Shown here one piece after another: positions 8,269-15,463 of a stretch of DNA of 23,225 nucleotides; positions within the stretch are counted from its first letter, which is position 1, and each line of letters begins with the position of its first letter. The notes beneath the pieces were generated by a model. It saw only the letters and a list, made by a program, of their open reading frames with translations, did no database searches and was not told the origin of the DNA. The position numbers and the translations under genes are program-made. The stretch lies in NCBI GenBank assembly GCA_021823555.1, contig JAKANW010000001.1, positions 1 through 23,225 on the forward strand. The letters run 5' to 3'. The DNA comes from Chloroflexota bacterium. Its GTDB lineage: Bacteria > Chloroflexota > Anaerolineae > Anaerolineales > Villigracilaceae.

Positions 8269-9176
8269 CGCGCCGCCTCCTCCACGCGAAAGCGATAAAC
8301 GTTGAAAACCATGATAGGAATGGTCAGGACAACCAGGACGACAGCGATGGCGGTTGACTGCCCGGCATTCGTTACGATCAAATTGAACATGCGGTTGGCA
8401 ATCACTTCTGTGCCAAAGTTTCCACCGGTCATTACAAAGACGATATCGAATATCTTCAGGATGATGATGAACATCGTGGTGGTAACGACGACAATAGTCG
8501 GCATGATGGTTGGAAGCATGATATTCCAGAAAACCTGGAATTCATTGGCCCCATCTACGCGCGAGGCCTCCAGCATCTCAGGCGAAACCCCTTTTATGGC
8601 CGCGGACAGGATGGTCATACAAAAGCCGGCCCACAGCCATATTCCAACCATCATCAAGGCAAAATTATTCGTGGCTGGATTGCTCAACCAGGCTACAGGC
8701 TTTCCCCCCAGCCCGCTGATAATCGCATCCAGCAGACCGATCTGGTTGCCACTGCCGGTCTCGATATAGTAAACGAACCGCCAGATCACACCCGCGCCAA
8801 TGAACGAAATAGCCATTGGCATAAAGACGATTGCCTTGGCCAAACTTTCATAACGGACGCGGTCGGCCAGAATGGCGAATACCAGCCCGATGATCACCGT
8901 GACCGGCACCATGATCAGCAACCACAGGGCATTGTTGCGCAGCGCCAGCAGCATGTCCGAGTTGGTCAACGCGTAACGGTAATTTTCGAAGATCCCCCAG
9001 CAAGGTTGATTTGCAATGCAAGTAGTGGAGGCGGGCGCCTTGCTATTGTAGTTAAGGAGGCTCAATCGGAATGTGCCGATGGTCGGATAAAGGATGAATA
9101 CGCCCATGATGATCAGCGCCGGCAACAAATATAGCCACGGCGCGAGGCGGCCCTGTTTCATGATTTTTGGGACCAT
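8265..9176 (-). CDS. MalF-like sugar ABC transporter permease
   Basis: A 303-residue CUT1-type permease subunit with six predicted helices, starting with LAPWLYLLPALIIMGVFILYP. The EAA signature for contact with the ATPase is visible as EASRVDGANEFQVFWNIMLP. An extended first external loop holds two Cys (TTCIANQPCWG) that could form a disulfide. I moved the start to ATG 9176 because GGAGAGG lies just upstream; an earlier in-frame ATG 42 bases before it would sit inside the terminator-like hairpin. It follows the binding-protein gene and overlaps the MalG-like gene by 4 bases (ATGA). The nucleotide-binding subunit is absent, so a shared MsmK/MalK-type ATPase is presumably encoded elsewhere. 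Confidence 0.92.
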   Translation of the reverse strand: MVPKIMKQGRLAPWLYLLPALIIMGVFILYPTIGTFRLSLLNYNSKAPASTTCIANQPCWGIFENYRYALTNSDMLLALRNNALWLLIMVPVTVIIGLVFAILADRVRYESLAKAIVFMPMAISFIGAGVIWRFVYYIETGSGNQIGLLDAIISGLGGKPVAWLSNPATNNFALMMVGIWLWAGFCMTILSAAIKGVSPEMLEASRVDGANEFQVFWNIMLPTIMPTIVVVTTTMFIIILKIFDIVFVMTGGNFGTEVIANRMFNLIVTNAGQSTAIAVVLVVLTIPIMVFNVYRFRVEEAAR

Positions 9177-9196
9177 GCTTCCTCTCCTGTCTTGCC

Positions 9197-9240
9197 TAAA
9201 AAGACCAAACTGGGGCATCTTCTCAGGTGCCCCAGTTTGG
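9197..9240 (-). terminator. Intrinsic terminator / attenuator after the binding-protein gene
   Basis: CCAAACTGGGGCA (9205-9217) pairs perfectly with TGCCCCAGTTTGG (9228-9240). The stem can extend inward to 16 pairs (one of them G-T) with a 4-nt loop. On the minus strand it is followed by TCTTTTT. Lying between the binding-protein and MalF-like genes, it probably lowers permease expression relative to the binding protein, or protects the upstream mRNA from 3' decay. Confidence 0.85.
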
Positions 9241-9256
9241 TTATGTGGACGATCGT

Positions 9257-10612
9257 TTACTTGCTCAATGTGGCTGTTTGTGCCTGCGCGACCGTGTCAA
9301 GCGTGGACTTTACGTCAGCGCCCTGAACGATGTCAACCACGCCTTTGAATTCGGCGGTGCTGAAGGGATCGCCAAGCCCGTCGCCAATGTCGAATGTGAA
9401 GCCGGCGGCGTTCGCTAGAATGTCACCCAGCTTCGCCGTTTGCCGATCGGTGTAATTGCCGGCAGCTCCCTTGTTTGGTGAGAGGCCGAAATTGGCTTGG
9501 GCCCAGGCCTTGCCGCCATCAGCGCTGGTCAGGTAGGTAATCAGAGCCTTGGCCGCGGCCGAGTTGCTGAACGCGTACATGAAGTCCGCGCCGCCCTGTA
9601 CGCCCTTGACGCCGGGGAACTCGAAGAAATCGAAATCGGTTCCGTATTTCAGGTTCGGGAATTGTTTGACGATCTCACCGCCGGCGAAACCGGACTGCTT
9701 GACCATCATCGCTTCCGGTGGGTTGGAGAATACTTTGTAGATGGCATCCAGGAACTTCGTGTTGACGGTGCCGTCTGCGCCGCCGACCGTGTACTTGGGA
9801 TCCGAGGCCCACTTCTGGTAGAGTGTGTAGGCGTCTTGTATGGGCGGATCGTTATAGGGAACCTTACCGGAGAGAATCCCATTAACGTAATCCGGGCCTT
9901 GTGTGGCTAGCAGCATATCCTGGATGAAGTCGGTGCCTGTCCAACCATCGGCGGCGCCGCCGTTATTGAAGCCCATGCTCCACGGCACGTTACCATCTGC
10001 CGCCATTTTGTCAGCCAGAGTTTGTAGATCTGCGAAGGTGGTTGGAACTTCGTAACCTAGCGCTTTGAACTGTGTCGGGCTGTACCAGATAATTGACTTG
10101 ACGTCGGCCTTCACCGGGATGGCGACCCATTTTCCATTGGTCGAGCCCATGTCCATCCAGTAGGATGGGTAATTGTCTTTGTTCGCGCCGACCGAATCGA
10201 GCGCCAAGAGTTTGTCAGAGTACAGCTTTAGGGGAGTCAGGTTCGGCCAGAACAGCACATCGGGCGGCGTGCTCTTGACCGCCGTGTCAAGGACGGCGTT
10301 ATCGCGGCTGGACTGCGCCACGATCTTAACTCCACAAGCGTCAACGAACGGCTTGATGATCGTATTGAAGCTCTCTTCCTCGGCTCCAGACCATTGGTAC
10401 ATGACGGTCAATTGATCGCCTTGTTTGGCGCCCATACAGTCAATCGCGCTGGTGGGTGTTTGTGTTGCAGGCGCTTGCGTCGCGGGTGCCTGGGTGGCAG
10501 GCGCCTGTGTAGCCGGGGCTTGCGGGGTGGCAGTCGGCCCACATGCGGTGAGCACCACAGACACCACAACAAGCAGGCTCATCAGAGTTAGAGTGATACG
10601 GTTGTTTTTCAT
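9257..10612 (-). CDS. Sugar ABC transporter solute-binding lipoprotein
   Basis: A 451-residue extracellular binding protein of the MalE-like family that feeds sugar to the adjacent permeases. The N-terminus is a lipoprotein signal: basic start MKNNR, hydrophobic stretch, then LTAC with lipidated C24. A flexible linker follows with four tandem APATQ repeats (10460-10519), encoded by differing synonymous codons. The mature part has the family pattern beginning QLTVMYQWSGAEEESFN and includes ADVKSIIWYSPTQFKALG and VPWSMGFNNGGAADGWTG. I chose ATG 10612 because GAGGAG precedes it by a few bases; an earlier in-frame start would spoil the signal peptide. It lies 105 bases after the LacI-type regulator and is followed by a terminator-like hairpin. 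Ligand not predictable, though TreS and fructokinase suggest an alpha-glucoside. Confidence 0.93.
   Translation of the reverse strand: MKNNRITLTLMSLLVVVSVVLTACGPTATPQAPATQAPATQAPATQAPATQTPTSAIDCMGAKQGDQLTVMYQWSGAEEESFNTIIKPFVDACGVKIVAQSSRDNAVLDTAVKSTPPDVLFWPNLTPLKLYSDKLLALDSVGANKDNYPSYWMDMGSTNGKWVAIPVKADVKSIIWYSPTQFKALGYEVPTTFADLQTLADKMAADGNVPWSMGFNNGGAADGWTGTDFIQDMLLATQGPDYVNGILSGKVPYNDPPIQDAYTLYQKWASDPKYTVGGADGTVNTKFLDAIYKVFSNPPEAMMVKQSGFAGGEIVKQFPNLKYGTDFDFFEFPGVKGVQGGADFMYAFSNSAAAKALITYLTSADGGKAWAQANFGLSPNKGAAGNYTDRQTAKLGDILANAAGFTFDIGDGLGDPFSTAEFKGVVDIVQGADVKSTLDTVAQAQTATLSK
10460..10519 (-). repeat. Four tandem 15-bp units encoding APATQ
   Basis: Four consecutive 15-bp units encode APATQ in the linker between the lipidation site and the binding domain. 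Synonymous codons differ between units, so the repeat is kept at protein level, as a flexible spacer from the membrane, and is not a recent DNA slippage product. Confidence 0.85.
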
Positions 10613-10644
10613 TTTCTCCTCGTCGAATTTGGAACACAATTTTC

Positions 10645-10652
10645 AAACGTTT
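10645..10652. promoter_or_regulatory. Weak LacI-type operator candidate before the binding-protein gene
   Basis: AAACGTTT is an 8-bp perfect palindrome with a central CG, the hallmark of LacI-family sites, 33 bases before the ATG at 10612. A CATATAGA stretch just upstream on the minus strand could be a -10 element, but no good -35 is visible. It differs in sequence from the strong palindrome in front of the regulator, so its binding by the same protein is uncertain. Confidence 0.3.
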
Positions 10653-10717
10653 TCTATATGAACGTACACATCTTGCCGGGAGCATCACCTCCTTTACATC
10701 ATCATTCCTGCTTTAAA

Positions 10718-11761
10718 TCAAATTGCCTTGCACGAGTTCCGTACAATCAATGCGGTGCCGAGGTCAAGATGACGATCCTCCGGTTCTTTGCCTTTCAACA
10801 AATTAATCAGCATGATGCAGGCCTGGCGCGCCAATTCTTCTGCTGGAAGGTGAACGGTTGTGAGAGGGGGATCGGAATATTGCGCCCAGGGGATGTCATC
10901 AAACCCGACCATGGAGATATCGTCGGGTACGTGTAGACCGGCTTCGCGTAAGGCAGCTTTGGCGCCTATAGCCACGTTATCGCTGGCCACAAAAACCGCA
11001 GTGAACTTTTTCCCTGACGTCAACAGGGATTTCATGCGGTCGTAACCGCTGGAAGGATCAAAATCCGCATAGCGGATCAGTTCGGGGTCAGAGCGGACAC
11101 CAGCGACTTCCAGGGCTTCCAGATAGCCCTGCACGCGATCGGGAGTGGCTGTGTAGGACGCAGGCGCGCTGGTGATACAGGCGATTTTTTGGTGTCCCAG
11201 CCCAATGAGATAATCCACTGCCTCTTTGGCTGCCGAACAGTTGTTTACATCCACAGAGTAAAGATTCGAACCGGTCAGGTGTCCCATTAACACCATGGGG
11301 ATATCCACCCGCTCAAAGTTTTTCAACGCCACGTCATCAATCCGGGGAGTGGAGAGGATCATCCCGTCAATGCGCTTGGCCAGCGCCAACTCGAGATAGG
11401 CCTGTTCCTGATGTTCCGCTTCTACAGACTCGATGAGTAACCGCAGATTATTCTGTTTAACAACGGTCAGCAGGCCGCTGATGATCTGGGGCAGGAAGGC
11501 GTCGGTGGCAATGTGATGCGGGCTGCGCGTCATGACCAGGCCGATGGCCTTGGTGCGCCGGCTGGCCAATGCCTGTGCGGCTGCATCGGGCACGTATCCG
11601 AGGCTTTCGGCTGCCTCGAACACCTTCTCGCGCGTCTCCTGGCTGATCTGGAATCCCTCTACTTGGTTCAGCACAAGTGACACCGTGGTGCGAGAGACCC
11701 CGGCAAGGTTCGCCACATCCTGGCTGGTAACACGTTTGGGTTTCGAAATCTTATTGTTCAT
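10718..11761 (-). CDS. LacI-family transcriptional regulator
   Basis: A 347-residue sugar-responsive repressor. The N-terminal LacI helix-turn-helix is clear (TSQDVANLAGVSRTTVSLVLN, about residues 8-28), followed by the hinge helix with AAQALASRRTKAIGLV. The rest is a periplasmic-binding-protein-like effector domain with the typical FVASDNVAIGAKAALREAGLHVPDDISMVGFDDIPWAQYSDPPLTTV block. It is the first gene of the sugar operon and probably controls it and itself. A promoter (-35 TTGACT, -10 TATTAT) and an adjoining palindromic operator lie immediately before the ATG. The ATG is 1 base from the operator and has no Shine-Dalgarno, so the transcript may be leaderless or nearly so. The inducer cannot be told from sequence. 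Confidence 0.95.
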   Translation of the reverse strand: MNNKISKPKRVTSQDVANLAGVSRTTVSLVLNQVEGFQISQETREKVFEAAESLGYVPDAAAQALASRRTKAIGLVMTRSPHHIATDAFLPQIISGLLTVVKQNNLRLLIESVEAEHQEQAYLELALAKRIDGMILSTPRIDDVALKNFERVDIPMVLMGHLTGSNLYSVDVNNCSAAKEAVDYLIGLGHQKIACITSAPASYTATPDRVQGYLEALEVAGVRSDPELIRYADFDPSSGYDRMKSLLTSGKKFTAVFVASDNVAIGAKAALREAGLHVPDDISMVGFDDIPWAQYSDPPLTTVHLPAEELARQACIMLINLLKGKEPEDRHLDLGTALIVRNSCKAI

Positions 11762-11762
11762 C

Positions 11763-11793
11763 TATTAACGCGTGTTAGTAACACGCGTTAATA
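11763..11793. promoter_or_regulatory. 31-bp palindromic operator before the LacI-type gene
   Basis: Two perfectly complementary 15-bp arms flank a single central base (11778). It can also be read as two 12-bp LacI-type sites, TAACGCGTGTTA (11766-11777) and TAACACGCGTTA (11779-11790), each with a central CG and 1 base apart. It overlaps the -10 element, so a bound repressor would block transcription, consistent with autoregulation. Confidence 0.8.
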
Positions 11794-11819
11794 ATAGCAA
11801 AATCCCCGAACGGAGTCAA
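11791..11819 (-). promoter_or_regulatory. Sigma-70-type promoter for the LacI-type gene and sugar operon
   Basis: On the minus strand TTGACT (11814-11819) and TATTAT (11791-11796) are separated by exactly 17 bases. The -10 overlaps the edge of the palindromic operator, and the predicted transcription start falls inside it. Confidence 0.75.
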
Positions 11820-11889
11820 TAGGCAGTTTTAAAAAATTTAGGGAATGCTGTTTTCATCTCAATGTTTGCGGCTTTTACTCTTCCTGTGA

Positions 11890-11920
11890 ATTAAACAAAA
11901 ACCGCCATGCAGCGGTTTTG
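11890..11920 (-). terminator. Intrinsic terminator after the nuclease gene
   Basis: AAAACCGC (11898-11905) pairs with GCGGTTTT (11912-11919) around a 6-nt loop. On the minus strand the stem runs into TTTTTGTTTAATT, a good U-tract. It lies 41 bases beyond the nuclease stop, between it and the sugar operon promoter. Confidence 0.8.
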
Positions 11921-11960
11921 TGAGTACATCGAAGAAGAGTGGGTGGCGCGGATATCACAA

Positions 11961-12908
11961 TTAGGGCAAATTCTCGCAGGCTAGACCATTGTTGTTACCA
12001 TCGAGTTTGTGGACATCGCCTGCACCAATAGATATGCAGTAGTCGTAGCAGGCTTGGGCTTCAGCGCGGGAACTGAAATCTGAACAATTATAGAGATTGC
12101 CTGTGCAGGCGCATAGAGCGGTTCCACCCAATGTGGGGGTTGCTATCGCCAAAAAAGTTGGGTGCGCTGTCCAAAGCCCAAGGGAAGATGCAGAGGCGGT
12201 TTGCTGAGCGGCGCGGAACAAATCAGCGCAGGCAATATCGGGCGGAAAGGTATCAACAGTGGCATATCCCTGGGCGACAAGTTCGTAATTGACGAATTTC
12301 CCCTCTGCAATGATGAAACGTAGGAGGCGCCCGTATCTATCGGTCTCTGAGACGTCTTTGTAGAGGATAACCCTTTTGCCGCTGACGAGCTCGCTATTTT
12401 GGGCAGTGGCTTCGGGCCCGAAGTATTCGATCTTGGTTGTATTTTCCGGCGTGTTCATGCCAATATAGCGGACGGTGTAGGTTTGGCTATCCTGATCGAG
12501 TTTAACTTTTATAGTATCGCCATCCACAACATTGACGACAATTCCGGTTTGTGGGACAGTATGTGGGATACAAGATGCACTAGATGGCAAATCAATAACT
12601 CCAATTGCAGTTGTTGGCAATGGGATAAAGGTGGGCGTTTCAGTAAACGCTCCAGGTATAAGGGTTAAGAAAAGAGTAGCTGTGCTGACGGCTGTAGGTG
12701 ATTGTGCCAGGGCCGTTTGGGCGCTGGATGCCTGGAATGTTTGAGCGATGATTGTAGATAATGGAAGTGGGGAGGCCAGGGCGGGTTGTTGTGCGGAGAG
12801 ACTGCCGAGGACAGAAACAAAAACCACGCCCATGCAAAAAATCATGCAGAATGTGCTTATACCAAGGATGATGGGAAGATAGCTTTGGCTCTTTCGTTTT
12901 TGTGGCAT
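11961..12908 (-). CDS. Membrane-anchored thermonuclease-like protein with Excalibur domain
   Basis: A 315-residue surface nuclease. An N-terminal hydrophobic segment (about 11-37) anchors or exports it, followed by a Ser/Thr/Pro-rich linker to about residue 110. The staphylococcal-nuclease domain (about 120-246) shows VVDGDTIKV, VRYIGMNTPE with R147 and E155, and DRYGRLLRF with R194, corresponding to the catalytic Arg/Glu/Arg of SNase. The calcium ligand Asp before TPE is Asn here (N152). The C-terminus (266-315) is an Excalibur calcium-binding domain ending KLDGNNNGLACE. AAGGGTAG precedes ATG 12908. It is a single-gene unit with its own terminator. Likely role: extracellular nucleic acid degradation or nutrient scavenging. 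Confidence 0.92.
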   Translation of the reverse strand: MPQKRKSQSYLPIILGISTFCMIFCMGVVFVSVLGSLSAQQPALASPLPLSTIIAQTFQASSAQTALAQSPTAVSTATLFLTLIPGAFTETPTFIPLPTTAIGVIDLPSSASCIPHTVPQTGIVVNVVDGDTIKVKLDQDSQTYTVRYIGMNTPENTTKIEYFGPEATAQNSELVSGKRVILYKDVSETDRYGRLLRFIIAEGKFVNYELVAQGYATVDTFPPDIACADLFRAAQQTASASSLGLWTAHPTFLAIATPTLGGTALCACTGNLYNCSDFSSRAEAQACYDYCISIGAGDVHKLDGNNNGLACENLP

Positions 12909-13006
12909 GTCTACCCTTTAGAAACAAGCCCTAAAGATTACCTCTCTCCCCTGTACACTTGTTGAAGAATGCTGTATTCAAAATCAATACTTTGTCTATA
13001 GGAAGG

Positions 13007-13079
13007 TGCCCCCATGGAGATTCGAACTCCAGTCTTAACCTTGAAAGGGTTGCGTCCTGGTCCACTAGACGATGGGGGC
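13007..13079 (-). tRNA. tRNA-Glu (anticodon UUC)
   Basis: The acceptor arms GCCCCCA (5') and TGGGGGC (3') are complementary. The D arm has GTCTAGTGGACCAGGAC, the anticodon loop is CTTTCAA with anticodon TTC, and the T arm is TGGAG-TTCGAAT-CTCCA. The base of the anticodon stem has one C-A mismatch. The discriminator is A, followed by CCT, so the full CCA is not encoded. A consensus promoter lies just upstream. Confidence 0.95.
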
Positions 13080-13100
13080 GTTCTTCGATTGAGCGGGCGG

Positions 13101-13129
13101 ATTGTATCATCCCCCCGCAGGCCAGTCAA
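13101..13129 (-). promoter_or_regulatory. Sigma-70-type promoter of the tRNA-Glu gene
   Basis: On the minus strand TTGACT (13124-13129) and TACAAT (13101-13106) are separated by 17 bases, and the tRNA 5' end is about 21 bases beyond the -10. The same interval contains a 10-bp stem with one mismatch (13093-13102 with 13109-13118) whose arm covers part of the -10. It has no U-tract. Confidence 0.8.
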
Positions 13130-13141
13130 GCATTTGAGCGG

Positions 13142-13690
13142 TTAACCCTCCGCCTTAACGCGGTTACCCAATAAAGCTATCATGTCAATTTGGCGGCGGT
13201 TGATCAACATGCCCGGGCTTTCCACGCGCAGGGTGGGGATGAGGATGGCGGTCAGGGCGGCGTTGAAGACGGGCACGAAATCGCGAGTGCCGTCCGTCAT
13301 CAACGTGGCGAAATCGAACCGTCCGGGTAATTCGAGCGTGCCTTCCACTTCAAATACTTGCGTGGTGATGCGTACGGGATACTCCACCACACTGGCGAAG
13401 CCGCCGCGTACCAACGCCTGCGGGCCAAGATCCTCCCGGCGGGCCATGCACACGGCATAAACCTGGGATTTCATCATGCGGATGATCTCAAAGTGATCCA
13501 CCAGCTTGGTGGGCATGTGCACGCGCGCCAGTCGGGCATCGTGGACTTCCATGACGGAGTGTGTACTGTCGTTCATCATACCCATCAGGCCGGTACTGGA
13601 TACCATGACTTTCCCCACAGCTCGATACCCGGATGTCAAAATATCGGCGGGGAGGAAGCGGTAGGTTCGAGGAGCGGTATCCATGGCCAT
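13142..13690 (-). CDS. Conserved-looking hypothetical protein, third gene of the lepB cluster
   Basis: A 182-residue soluble protein that I do not recognise. It has no signal peptide or membrane segment. Composition is ordinary, with alternating hydrophobic residues suggesting a beta-rich fold: VRITTQVFEVEGTLELPGRF in the middle and LTAILIPTLRVESP later. AAGGAT lies 8 bases before ATG 13690. It starts 19 bases after the YgiT-like gene and is cotranscribed with it and the signal peptidase. The next feature downstream is the tRNA-Glu promoter. No function is proposed. Confidence 0.8.
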   Translation of the reverse strand: MAMDTAPRTYRFLPADILTSGYRAVGKVMVSSTGLMGMMNDSTHSVMEVHDARLARVHMPTKLVDHFEIIRMMKSQVYAVCMARREDLGPQALVRGGFASVVEYPVRITTQVFEVEGTLELPGRFDFATLMTDGTRDFVPVFNAALTAILIPTLRVESPGMLINRRQIDMIALLGNRVKAEG

Positions 13691-13709
13691 GGGCAGAAAT
13701 CCTTATCGA

Positions 13710-14012
13710 TCAGGAGTCAGATATGGGGCGGGCCGCGCCAGGCTGAGGTCGGGAACGCGGCGGGACCTTTTTGTGGCGGGTGGGTTTGCCCGCGTTCGGA
13801 TTAAGGAGCATGGTCAGCCAGGAGATGGCTTTTTCATCGTATTCGCGGCGGCCACATACCTGCCACACCCAGGCCGGGAAGTGGGGCACAGTGATCAGTT
13901 CCTCGCCCAGCCAGGTGAAATACGTGATCAGGCGCGGGTGCATCACCCCGGCCATGCACTCATTGCAAGGGACAGGCTCAAGGCTGGCGGTCTCGTTCTC
14001 GTTATCGCCCAT
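13710..14012 (-). CDS. YgiT-like zinc-finger protein, incomplete Cys set
   Basis: A 100-residue protein resembling stand-alone YgiT/MqsA-type zinc-finger domains. CNEC (C16, C19), then a spacer ending in GEELITVPHFPAWVWQVCGRREYD, matches the usual layout in which a second CxxC follows VP-x-x-VC. Here the first Cys of the second pair is replaced by Trp (WQVC, only C53 kept), so zinc binding would be incomplete or use another ligand. The C-terminal 35 residues are basic and Pro-rich. AAGGAAT precedes ATG 14012, and the gene starts 12 bases after lepB. No MqsR-like toxin gene is adjacent, so an antitoxin role is not supported. Confidence 0.7.
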   Translation of the reverse strand: MGDNENETASLEPVPCNECMAGVMHPRLITYFTWLGEELITVPHFPAWVWQVCGRREYDEKAISWLTMLLNPNAGKPTRHKKVPPRSRPQPGAARPISDS

Positions 14013-14024
14013 GCTCTATTCCTT

Positions 14025-14633
14025 TTATCCTGCTGACGCCGGAAGATCGAAGTGCTGGATCACAGTCCATTCAGGCGGCGGCCAATAGATGAGGACGGCT
14101 TTGCCGACCACGTTCTTGATCGGCAACATGCCCCACGAATGGGAATCGGACGAGTCGTTGCGGTTATCGCCCAGCACAAACAGATACCCGTCGGGCACCT
14201 GCCACTCTCCGTTATAGGCTGGCGAAGCGGCAATGTAAGGCTCATTCAACTTGATACCGTTCACGCTGACGACGCCCAACTGCACCGTCACTTTGTCGCC
14301 GGGCAGGCCGATCACACGTTTGATCAAATCTTGCGAAGGATCCACCGGGTAATGGAAAACGATAATATCCCCGCGTTGAACGTTGCCAAAACGATAGGCC
14401 ATGCGGTTGACCAGCACGAACTCACCGTTATGCAGGGTGGGATTCATGCTGGGACCGTCCACTCGAACGCGGGCAGAGACGGCGTTGATGCCCAAAAATA
14501 AAACGACTGCCAGCACAACAGTCTCAAGGATGTCCCAGACCATTTGCCCCCACTTCGGTTTTTCTTCGGGTTGAGAGGTTGACTGGGCATCTGGCTGAAC
14601 CTCAGACTGGATTTCAGGTTGCGTTGCTTCCAA
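14025..14633 (-). CDS. lepB: Signal peptidase I
   Basis: A 202-residue membrane serine protease that removes signal peptides from exported proteins. I chose TTG 14633, since GGAGG lies 5 bases before it; a TTG 12 bases further upstream would include that Shine-Dalgarno sequence in the coding part. A Glu/Gln/Pro-rich cytoplasmic N-terminus (about 30 residues) precedes one transmembrane helix (MVWDILETVVLAVVLFLGIN). The catalytic Ser is in GPSMNPTL and the general-base Lys in DLIKRVIGLPGD; box E is GDNRNDSSDSHSWG. It heads a three-gene unit with the YgiT-like protein and an unknown. Confidence 0.95.
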   Translation of the reverse strand: MEATQPEIQSEVQPDAQSTSQPEEKPKWGQMVWDILETVVLAVVLFLGINAVSARVRVDGPSMNPTLHNGEFVLVNRMAYRFGNVQRGDIIVFHYPVDPSQDLIKRVIGLPGDKVTVQLGVVSVNGIKLNEPYIAASPAYNGEWQVPDGYLFVLGDNRNDSSDSHSWGMLPIKNVVGKAVLIYWPPPEWTVIQHFDLPASAG

Positions 14634-14656
14634 ACAGGCCTCCAATTTCTGAAGAG

Positions 14657-14684
14657 ATTATACATCGTTTTCATTGAGAGTCAT
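14657..14684 (-). promoter_or_regulatory. Sigma-70-type promoter of lepB
   Basis: On the minus strand TATAAT (14657-14662) is a perfect -10. ATGACT (14679-14684), 16 bases upstream, is a fair -35. It lies in the short gap after the methyltransferase gene, so lepB can be transcribed independently. Confidence 0.65.
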
Positions 14685-14727
14685 TTGCCCCTTAAGCTGG
14701 AATTAATTGAGAACTGCATCGTAATGG

Positions 14728-15459
14728 TCATACCCGTCCCCAGGCAAAATAAGTGGGTACATTCAATACACGATCACCGCGCGCCCAGGCTTGCTCATCC
14801 AGTTGCTTCATTTTTTGGATGTCTGCCGCCGGGACGCTTCCCGCCAAATCGGCTTCCAGCACGGCCCATTCCAGTTCCCGTTCTGCGGGCGTCAGCCGAT
14901 TCTCCCCCCGACTTTGAATTGTCCCCGTTTCGACGAGTTGGATGCCCGCCTGGAAGCAGGTCCCCGCCAACTGCGCCCCAAAACCGGGATGCGCGCCCTG
15001 GCGCTTAAGCGCCTCGGTCTGCCACTGACCCAGCACAGCCAGCGCGAGTGGCTGATCCACGCGGGCGGTGTAATCGGGTTCAGCCAGCGCCAGCACATGC
15101 CCGCCGCGCCGCGTGACTCGTTTCATTTCACGGAGCGCCTGGAGTGGGTCATCCAACCATAGCAGCAGGAAATGACAATACGCGATGTCGAATGATTCCG
15201 ATGGATAGGGCAGCGATAGCGCGTCGCCGCGCGTGCAGATCGCGGCTGGGGCGTGGATACGGCATTGGGCCAGCGCGGCAGGCTCGAGGTCCAGCCCGTG
15301 AAGCGTGGCCTGGCAGGAAAGGCTGCCCAGGATGGCGCCCGTCCCGCATCCCACTTCCAGGAGGCGGTGGGCGCTTTCCAGGCTGGCGCGCTTGAACAAA
15401 TAGGCGCCCAGTTCACGTGTCCAGTTGGCCTGCTGAAGGTAACGAGAATGCCAGTCCAT
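14728..15459 (-). CDS. Class I SAM-dependent methyltransferase
   Basis: A 243-residue methyltransferase of the Methyltransf_11-like fold. Motif I is LLEVGCGTGAIL (33-44), the acidic residue after strand 2 is D57 in LHGLDLEP, and DIAYCHFLLLWLDDPLQALREMKRV followed by RRGGHVLALAEPDY gives motifs II-III. These suggest a small-molecule or peptide methyltransferase; the substrate is unknown. It starts 4 bases after the phosphatase stop, so the two are coupled. It is the last gene of the long minus-strand run that begins with the Cys-Ala-tail protein; membership in that pathway is inferred from position only. Confidence 0.9.
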   Translation of the reverse strand: MDWHSRYLQQANWTRELGAYLFKRASLESAHRLLEVGCGTGAILGSLSCQATLHGLDLEPAALAQCRIHAPAAICTRGDALSLPYPSESFDIAYCHFLLLWLDDPLQALREMKRVTRRGGHVLALAEPDYTARVDQPLALAVLGQWQTEALKRQGAHPGFGAQLAGTCFQAGIQLVETGTIQSRGENRLTPAERELEWAVLEADLAGSVPAADIQKMKQLDEQAWARGDRVLNVPTYFAWGRV

Positions 15460-15463
15460 GGGG

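Noticed and set aside
10460..10519. Regular 15-bp repeats considered as a CRISPR or minisatellite
   Set aside because: There are no spacers; the repeats encode APATQ in frame, with synonymous differences, in a lipoprotein linker.
10440..10688. 82-codon minus-strand ORF with a strong AAAGGAGGTGATG start between the LacI-type and binding-protein genes
   Set aside because: The start signal is impressive, but the ORF runs out of frame into the binding-protein gene and its product has no plausible features. At most it is a short leader. The plus-strand match to the 16S rRNA 3' end (ATCACCTCCTTTA) is just the complement of this Shine-Dalgarno sequence and not an rRNA fragment.
13093..13118. 10-bp imperfect stem upstream of tRNA-Glu as a terminator
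   Set aside because: It has no U-tract, and it overlaps a consensus tRNA promoter that explains the sequence better.
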